Shown piece after piece: positions 1 through 6,731 of a stretch of DNA of 6,731 bases. The DNA comes from CAZWUZ01 sp964637655 [NCBI: uncultured bacterium]. GTDB lineage: Bacteria; DAOPZR01. The notes under the pieces are model-generated. The model searched no databases. It saw only the letters and a list, made by a program, of their open reading frames with translations, and was not told the DNA's origin. The position numbers were made by a program, and so were the translations under genes. Location of the stretch: the NCBI GenBank assembly GCA_964637655.1, contig CAZWUZ010000211.1, forward strand, positions 1 through 6,731, in the 5' to 3' direction. How positions within the stretch are numbered: position 1 is the stretch's first letter; each line of letters opens with the position of its first letter.

Positions 1-1111
1 CCACCGCCTCCTGCAGCATGCGTTTCTCGTTGCGTATGATGATCTCGGGCGCGTTCAGCTGGAAGAGCCGCTCGAGCCGGTTGTTGCGGTTGATCACCCG
101 CCGGTAGAGGTCGTTGATGTCCGAGGTGGCGAAACGTCCCCCCTCGAGCTGCACCATCGGGCGCAGGTCGGGCGGGATGACCGGCAGCACGTCGAGGATC
201 ATCCACTCCGGCTTGTTCCCCGAGTTGAGGAACGACGTGATCACCTTGAGCCGGCGCACCGGCTTCGACTCGCGCGGGTCCTTGCCCCCCAGCGCGAGGA
301 TGTCGTCGAGCGACTTCTGCAGTTCCTTCTTGGCGTCGCCGTCCTTCGCCTTCTTCGCCCGGCCGACCGCGAGTTTCAGCTTGCGCCCGAGCGGGGTCTT
401 CGCGCCGAACACCTCGACGCGGTCATTGACCAGTTCCACCACGGTGCGCTCGGACGCCGCGCGCAGGTCCTTGTCGAGCGTCTCGAGCTGCTCGCGGTCC
501 TCGCGCGCCAGCCCCTGCGTCTCCTTGTCGACCTGGATTTTCAGTTCCGCCGCCAGTTTCTTCAGCGGCAGCTGCGCGAGCAGTTTCGCCACCGCGCCGG
601 CGCCGATATCCGCCTCGAACTTGCGCCCGTGCTCGTCGCGCGCCGCCAGGTACTCCTCCTCGCGCGCGAAGATGTGCCCGGTCTTGAACGGCGACTTGCC
701 GCCGTCCGTCACCACGTAGTGCTCGTAGTAGACGATGCCCTCGACGTCCTTGACCGACATGTCGAGCAGGATGCTGATGTACGACGGCACCCCCTTGAGG
801 TACCAGATGTGGCAGACCGGCGCCTTGAGCTCGATATGCCCCATGCGCGTGCGCCGCACTTTCGCCTGCGTCACCTCGACCTTGCACTTGTCGCAGATGA
901 TGCCCTTGTAGCGGATGCTCTTGTAGCGCCCGCAGTAGCATTCCCAGTCCTTGGTCGGGCCGAAAATCTTCTCGCAGAAGAGCCCCTGCCGCTCCGGCTT
1001 GAGCGTGCGGTAGTTGATCGTCTCGGGCTTCTTGACCTCGCCCGATGACCAGGTGCGGATCTGCTCGGGCGACGCCAGCCCGACGCGGATGTGCTTGAAT
1101 TCGTTGATCAT
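1..1111 (-). CDS. rpoC: DNA-directed RNA polymerase subunit beta' (N-terminal part, cut by window edge)
   Basis: Encodes the N-terminal 370 residues of beta', which with beta forms the active-site cleft of RNA polymerase; the rest lies beyond position 1. Translation begins [19 protein letters not shown] and runs without a stop to the edge. The N-terminal zinc-binding domain is visible with Cys58, Cys60, Cys73 and Cys76, matching E. coli C70/C72/C85/C88. The core block [20 protein letters not shown] (residues 299-318) leads into the lid and then the sigma-binding clamp helices, [20 protein letters not shown] (326-345). Between about residues 202 and 281 there is a charged stretch of about 79 residues with no E. 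coli counterpart. The ATG at 1109-1111 is chosen because GGGAG sits 8 nt upstream and the protein aligns from there; E. coli beta' has about 12 more N-terminal residues. The start lies 13 nt after the rpoB stop, so the two are cotranscribed. Identity is certain. Confidence 0.98.
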   Translation of the reverse strand, partial: MINEFKHIRVGLASPEQIRTWSSGEVKKPETINYRTLKPERQGLFCEKIFGPTKDWECYCGRYKSIRYKGIICDKCKVEVTQAKVRRTRMGHIELKAPVCHIWYLKGVPSYISILLDMSVKDVEGIVYYEHYVVTDGGKSPFKTGHIFAREEEYLAARDEHGRKFEADIGAGAVAKLLAQLPLKKLAAELKIQVDKETQGLAREDREQLETLDKDLRAASERTVVELVNDRVEVFGAKTPLGRKLKLAVGRAKKAKDGDAKKELQKSLDDILALGGKDPRESKPVRRLKVITSFLNSGNKPEWMILDVLPVIPPDLRPMVQLEGGRFATSDINDLYRRVINRNNRLERLFQLNAPEIIIRNEKRMLQEAV

Positions 1112-1119
1112 GTCTGCTG

Positions 1120-1124
1120 CTCCC
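1120..1124 (-). promoter_or_regulatory. Ribosome binding site of rpoC
   Basis: The transcribed strand reads GGGAG, then 8 nt, then the rpoC ATG. It begins directly after the rpoB TGA stop, within the 13-nt gap, so ribosomes finishing rpoB can reload at rpoC. This supports the ATG at 1109-1111 as the start. Confidence 0.75.
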
Positions 1125-4607
<3,483 letters not shown>

Positions 4608-4615
4608 CTTCGTGT

Positions 4616-4621
4616 CCCCCT
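4616..4621 (-). promoter_or_regulatory. Ribosome binding site of rpoB
   Basis: AGGGGG on the transcribed strand, 8 nt before the rpoB ATG. It decides between two in-frame starts: the upstream TTG (4650-4652) has no comparable purine-rich site. The site is flanked at one base distance by the 8-bp inverted repeat at 4623-4641, so a folded leader could affect ribosome access. Confidence 0.7.
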
Positions 4622-4622
4622 G

Positions 4623-4641
4623 GGCGGCCCGTCGGGCCGCC
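4623..4641 (-). promoter_or_regulatory. Stem-loop next to the rpoB ribosome binding site
   Basis: A perfect inverted repeat: on the transcribed strand GGCGGCCC, loop GAC, GGGCCGCC. The 8-bp all-GC stem with a 3-nt loop ends one base before the AGGGGG of rpoB. It has no following U-run, so it is not a classical terminator. It may tune rpoB translation or protect a processed 5' end. The structure is seen directly; a function is inferred only from its position. Confidence 0.55.
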
Positions 4642-4680
4642 ACGCCGGTCAACTCATTTGGATGACAAACGGACAGCGAA

Positions 4681-4732
4681 ATCCGCAGAGGGTACGCCGG
4701 CGCACTCCTGCCGCCGTTTCCCCTCTGCGGAT
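4681..4732 (-). promoter_or_regulatory. Long stem-loop in the rplL-rpoB gap, candidate attenuator or RNase processing site
   Basis: Perfect 12-bp arms ATCCGCAGAGGG (4681-4692) and CCCTCTGCGGAT (4721-4732) enclose a 28-nt loop. A 5-bp inner stem is possible inside it (4698-4702 with 4712-4716). On the transcribed strand the stem is followed by only a short UUU and then mixed sequence, so strong intrinsic termination is unlikely. In E. coli the corresponding rplL-rpoB gap carries a partial terminator and an RNase III cleavage site that lower rpoBC expression relative to rplJL. A similar role is inferred here from location and structure. Confidence 0.65.
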
Positions 4733-4738
4733 CCGCCC

Positions 4739-4760
4739 CTGGCGCGCTGCGCGCGCGCAG
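4739..4760 (-). promoter_or_regulatory. Stem-loop just after the rplL stop codon
   Basis: An inverted repeat made of CTG-GCGCGC, a TGC loop, and GCGCGC-CAG with one bulged G (about 9 bp). It starts 3 nt after the rplL TAA on the transcribed strand. No U-tract follows, so it is not a standard terminator. It could protect the 3' end of a processed rplKAJL message. The alternating GC composition makes a chance fold possible. Confidence 0.4.
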
Positions 4761-4763
4761 GAG

Positions 4764-5147
4764 TTACTTGACTGCGACGGTCGCGCCCGCTTCTTCGAGC
4801 TTCTTCTTGATCTCGGCCGCCTCTTCCTTCGTGGCGTTTTCCTTGATCTTCGCCGGCACCGCCTCGACCAGGTCCTTGGCTTCCTTCAGCCCCAGCCCGA
4901 GCAGCTCGCGTACCACCTTGATCACTGCGATCTTGTTGGCGCCGAACGCGGACATCTCGACGAGGAATTCCGTCTTTTCCTCTTCCGCCGCCGCCCCGCC
5001 GCCTGCCGCCGGCATCGCTGCCATCGCCATCGGCATTGCCGCCGAGACGCCGAACTTCTCTTCCAGCGCCTTGACGAGTTCGGCCACCTCGAGCACCGTC
5101 ATGCTCTCGATTGCCTTGATGATGTCATCCTTTGCCACTGTCGCCAT
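4764..5147 (-). CDS. rplL: 50S ribosomal protein L7/L12
   Basis: The 127-residue stalk protein, present in several copies per ribosome as dimers bound to L10, which recruits the translational GTPases (EF-G, EF-Tu, IF2) and stimulates their GTP hydrolysis. Residues 1-34 form the helical dimerisation and L10-binding domain ([20 protein letters not shown]). Residues 35-56 are the flexible Ala/Met/Gly/Pro hinge. Residues about 58-127 are the globular factor-binding domain, with [11 protein letters not shown] and the signature [12 protein letters not shown] (84-95), ending GATVAVK. The length is slightly above the usual 120-125 because the hinge is a little extended. A near-ideal AAGGAGG lies 6 nt before the ATG, fitting the need for excess L7/L12. 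It lies 11 nt after rplJ and 156 nt before rpoB. Identity is certain. Confidence 0.99.
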   Translation of the reverse strand: MATVAKDDIIKAIESMTVLEVAELVKALEEKFGVSAAMPMAMAAMPAAGGGAAAEEEKTEFLVEMSAFGANKIAVIKVVRELLGLGLKEAKDLVEAVPAKIKENATKEEAAEIKKKLEEAGATVAVK

Positions 5148-5153
5148 GATCCG

Positions 5154-5160
5154 CCTCCTT
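5154..5160 (-). promoter_or_regulatory. Strong ribosome binding site of rplL, overlapping the rplJ stop
   Basis: AAGGAGG on the transcribed strand, 6 nt from the rplL ATG, is the best match to the anti-Shine-Dalgarno in this window. Its first two bases are also the last two of the rplJ TAA stop. This favours re-initiation and high output of L7/L12, which is needed in several copies per ribosome. Confidence 0.85.
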
Positions 5161-5674
5161 ATGCGTTCTTTTTGTCCTTGATTTGTGCCACCACCGCGGC
5201 CAGGCCGCGGATCGGTCCGTTGAGTACGCGCACCAGGCCGGTCATCGGGCTGTTGAGCACGAAGACCAGCTGTCCGAGCAGTTCGTCACGCGACGGCAGT
5301 GTCGCCAGCATCGCCACGCGCGCCTCGTCCGCCACCGCCCCCTCCACCAGGCCACCCTTCAGCACCAGGTGCTTGTGCGCCTTGGCATAGGTGGCCAGCA
5401 CCTTCGCGGGCGCCACCGGGTCGCCGTAGCTGAAGGTGACGGCCGTCGGGCCGCTCAGGTACGCGTCCAGCCCCGCCGCCGCGTCCCCCAGCGCCTTCTT
5501 CACCAGCCGGTTCTTGTAGACGCGCATCTCCATCTGCTGCGCGCGCAGCTGGTGCCGCAGTTCCGTCAGTTCCTTCACCGTCAGCCCGCGATACTCCGCA
5601 AGAATGACCGCGTTCGCCTTCGCCAGCTTGTCCTGAATCTGCCGGACCTGGTCGATATTCTTCGCATTCGGCAT
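5159..5674 (-). CDS. rplJ: 50S ribosomal protein L10
   Basis: The 171-residue base of the ribosomal stalk: it binds 23S rRNA together with L11 and carries the L7/L12 dimers. The N-terminal RNA-binding domain (1 to about 125) shows the family pattern [18 protein letters not shown] (23-40), then [13 protein letters not shown] (50-62) and LSGPTAVTF (73-81), followed by LKGGLVEG (105-112). The C-terminal region after [11 protein letters not shown] (126-136) is the long helix that docks L7/L12. Length is normal for the family. The ATG at 5672-5674 is supported by GGAG 8 nt upstream and by the normal N-terminus. In many bacteria L10, bound to L12, represses its own message at a leader before rplJ; only 15 nt separate rplA and rplJ here, so a conventional leader does not fit. 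Its 3' end contains a 17-nt GC palindrome (5194-5210). Identity is certain. Confidence 0.99.
   Translation of the reverse strand: MPNAKNIDQVRQIQDKLAKANAVILAEYRGLTVKELTELRHQLRAQQMEMRVYKNRLVKKALGDAAAGLDAYLSGPTAVTFSYGDPVAPAKVLATYAKAHKHLVLKGGLVEGAVADEARVAMLATLPSRDELLGQLVFVLNSPMTGLVRVLNGPIRGLAAVVAQIKDKKNA
5194..5210. repeat. 17-nt GC palindrome within the rplJ 3' end
   Basis: CCGCGGCC-A-GGCCGCGG, perfect 8-bp arms around one base, about 35 nt before the rplJ stop and 50 nt before the rplL start. It encodes part of the ordinary L10 C-terminal helix (Arg-Gly-Leu-Ala-Ala), so codon bias alone could have produced it. As RNA it could form a 6-bp stem with a 5-nt loop. Confidence 0.4.
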
Positions 5675-5682
5675 GGTCGTCG

Positions 5683-5686
5683 CTCC
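5683..5686 (-). promoter_or_regulatory. Ribosome binding site of rplJ
   Basis: GGAG on the transcribed strand, 8 nt before the rplJ ATG, in the 15-nt gap after the rplA TAA stop. The match is moderate and weaker than that of rplL, in keeping with one L10 per several L7/L12. Confidence 0.65.
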
Positions 5687-5689
5687 GCC

Positions 5690-6400
5690 TTACATTCCCA
5701 GTTTTTCCCAGGTGTCGCGCAACTCAATTTCGAGGCCCGGTCCCATCGTCGCCGCCACCGTCACGCGCTTCAGGTACACGCTGCGCCCGGCAATCGCCGC
5801 CGGCTTGGCCCGCGCCAGCGCCTGCAGCAGCGCCAGCAGGTTGTCCGCCAGCTGCGGCGCGCTGAACGACAGCTTGCCCAGCGTGCTGTGCACGATGTTG
5901 GTCTTGTCCACCTTCAGTTCGATACGCCCCTTTTTGAGTTCCGCCACCGTTTTCGCCACATCCATGGTGACCGTCCCCGCCTTCGGGTTGGGCATCAGCC
6001 CGCGCACGCCGAGCACCTTGCCCAGCTTGCCCACGTCGCGCATCATGTCGGGGGTCGCCACCGACACGTCGAAGTCGGTCCAGCCGCCCATGATCTTGGC
6101 GATGGTTTCGGCGTCACCGATGAAGTCGGCGCCCGCGTCGCGCGCCTCCTTCTCCTTCTCCCCCTTGGCGAAGACCAGCACGCGCACCGTCTTGCCCGTG
6201 CCGTGCGGCAGGGAGACCGTGGTGCGCACCTGCTGCTCCGCCTTGCGCGAGTCGATGCCGAGGCGCACATGCACCTCGACCGTCTCGTCGAATTTCGCCG
6301 CCGGGATCGCCTTCAGCTGCGTGAAGGCCTCCTCCAGCGACGCGCACTTCGCCGCGCCGAGTTGTTCCTTGCCCGCGCGGTACCGTTTGCCCTGTGCCAT
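5690..6400 (-). CDS. rplA: 50S ribosomal protein L1
   Basis: The 236-residue protein of the mobile L1 stalk of the 50S subunit, which helps release deacylated tRNA from the E site; in many bacteria it also represses its own operon by binding the rplK leader. Domain I is made of about residues 1-67 plus 160-236, and domain II of about 68-159. The family signature GVRGLMPNPKAGTVT is at 131-145. Other typical blocks are KFDETVEVHVRLGID (36-50), LPHGTGKTVRVLVFAKG (64-80) and the C-terminal ATMGPGLEIEL (217-227). Length is normal. The ATG at 6398-6400 has AAGGA 8 nt upstream and gives the usual MAQGKRYRAG N-terminus. The gene starts 5 nt after the rplK stop and its ribosome binding site lies inside the end of rplK, so translation is probably coupled. 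Any L1 operator in the rplK leader would be outside the window. Identity is certain. Confidence 0.99.
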   Translation of the reverse strand: MAQGKRYRAGKEQLGAAKCASLEEAFTQLKAIPAAKFDETVEVHVRLGIDSRKAEQQVRTTVSLPHGTGKTVRVLVFAKGEKEKEARDAGADFIGDAETIAKIMGGWTDFDVSVATPDMMRDVGKLGKVLGVRGLMPNPKAGTVTMDVAKTVAELKKGRIELKVDKTNIVHSTLGKLSFSAPQLADNLLALLQALARAKPAAIAGRSVYLKRVTVAATMGPGLEIELRDTWEKLGM

Positions 6401-6405
6401 GAGCC

Positions 6406-6731
6406 CTATCCTTCCACGACCAGGCCCATGCTGCGGGCCGTGCCGGCGATGATTTTCACCGCGCCGTCGAGATCGTTGGCGTTGAGGTCGGGCATCTTCA
6501 GCTTGGCGATTTCCTCAACCTGCGCCCGCGTGACGGTGCCGACCTTGGTCTTGTTCGGCTCACCCGAACCCTTCGCCAGTTTCGCCGCCTTCTTCAGCAG
6601 CACAGCTGCCGGCGGCGTCTTGGTGACGAAGGTGAACGAGCGGTCCTCGTAGACCGTGATGATGACCGGGATGGTCAGGCCGGGCTCCAGCTTGGACGTC
6701 TTGTTGTTGAACTGCTTGCAGAAGTCCATGA
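6406..6731 (-). CDS. rplK: 50S ribosomal protein L11 (5' end outside window)
   Basis: The C-terminal 107 residues plus stop of L11, which with L10 and 23S rRNA forms the GTPase-associated centre; thiostrepton binds there and L11 is needed for RelA activation in E. coli. Visible are [11 protein letters not shown], corresponding to E. coli MEFCKAFN at Met36, then [20 protein letters not shown] (exactly the linker-proximal family motif), [20 protein letters not shown] and the rRNA-binding C-terminal domain ending [12 protein letters not shown]. By comparison about 35 residues of the N-terminal domain lie past position 6731. The Met codon near the edge (6727-6729) is internal, not the start: the two bases before it, TC, fit the expected Ile codon. 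The reading frame is intact and ends in TAG. This is the first gene of the visible run; its promoter is not in the window. Confidence 0.97.
   Translation of the reverse strand, partial: MDFCKQFNNKTSKLEPGLTIPVIITVYEDRSFTFVTKTPPAAVLLKKAAKLAKGSGEPNKTKVGTVTRAQVEEIAKLKMPDLNANDLDGAVKIIAGTARSMGLVVEG
6409..6413 (-). promoter_or_regulatory. Ribosome binding site of rplA inside the rplK 3' end
   Basis: AAGGA on the transcribed strand, 8 nt before the rplA ATG. It lies in the last codons of rplK, directly before its TAG stop, as expected for coupled synthesis of L11 and L1. Confidence 0.7.

Noticed and set aside
4608-4652. TTG start giving rpoB 15 extra residues
   Set aside because: The extension would be translated through the GC hairpin, lacks a Shine-Dalgarno upstream, and has no match to beta N-termini; the ATG at 4605-4607 has a good site 8 nt away.
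4681-4732. Intrinsic terminator ending the rplKAJL unit
   Set aside because: The stem is strong but followed by only UUU and then mixed bases, and rpoBC needs read-through; partial attenuation or processing is a better description.
4608-4763. An internal promoter for rpoB
   Set aside because: TTGTCA- and TTGACC-like hexamers occur on the transcribed strand, but no acceptable -10 lies at 16-18 nt; the downstream sequence is nearly all GC.
5183-6652. A 489-codon open frame on the plus strand
   Set aside because: It is the shadow of rplJ and rplA in the codon-aligned antisense frame; the translation is Arg/His-rich and resembles no protein family, and no ribosome binding site was seen to support it.

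Overview
The window carries a single minus-strand gene cluster that reads, in transcription order, rplK (L11, 5' end outside the window) - rplA (L1) - rplJ (L10) - rplL (L7/L12) - rpoB (RNA polymerase beta) - rpoC (beta', only its N-terminal 370 residues inside the window). This is the classic bacterial ribosomal-protein/RNA-polymerase operon. All six reading frames are intact, with no frameshifts, mobile elements, tRNA or rRNA genes, CRISPR arrays or foreign-looking genes. No promoter is visible. Transcription must start beyond the right edge, upstream of rplK and probably near nusG/secE, and must continue past the left edge through the rest of rpoC.

The organism is a GC-rich bacterium with strong codon bias: rpoB and rplL contain no TTA, CTA or TCA codons. 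The compact beta subunit (1160 residues, without the large beta insertions of E. coli), the wording of the beta and beta' core motifs (for example NPLAALTH and [10 protein letters not shown]) and an approximately 79-residue charged insertion in beta' fit a member of the PVC superphylum (Verrucomicrobiota, Kiritimatiellota, Lentisphaerota or relatives). This placement comes from remembered family patterns, not a search, and is tentative.

Layout from right to left: rplK and rplA are 5 nt apart, rplA and rplJ 15 nt, rplJ and rplL 11 nt, and rpoB and rpoC 13 nt. Each downstream gene has a recognisable Shine-Dalgarno (SD) sequence, and two of these overlap the preceding stop codon, so translational coupling is likely. 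The one real gap is the 156 nt between rplL and rpoB. It holds three successive inverted repeats, one with a perfect 12-bp stem and another ending beside the rpoB ribosome binding site. It is the obvious place for the polymerase genes to be uncoupled from the more strongly expressed ribosomal-protein genes.

Functionally, L11, L1, L10 and L7/L12 build the two mobile stalks of the 50S subunit (the L1 stalk and the GTPase-associated stalk), while beta and beta' form the catalytic body of RNA polymerase. I found no new biological system. The points most worth checking are the structured rplL-rpoB gap, the absence of room for a conventional L10 leader before rplJ, the beta' insertion, and an unusual residue in the rifamycin-binding segment of beta.
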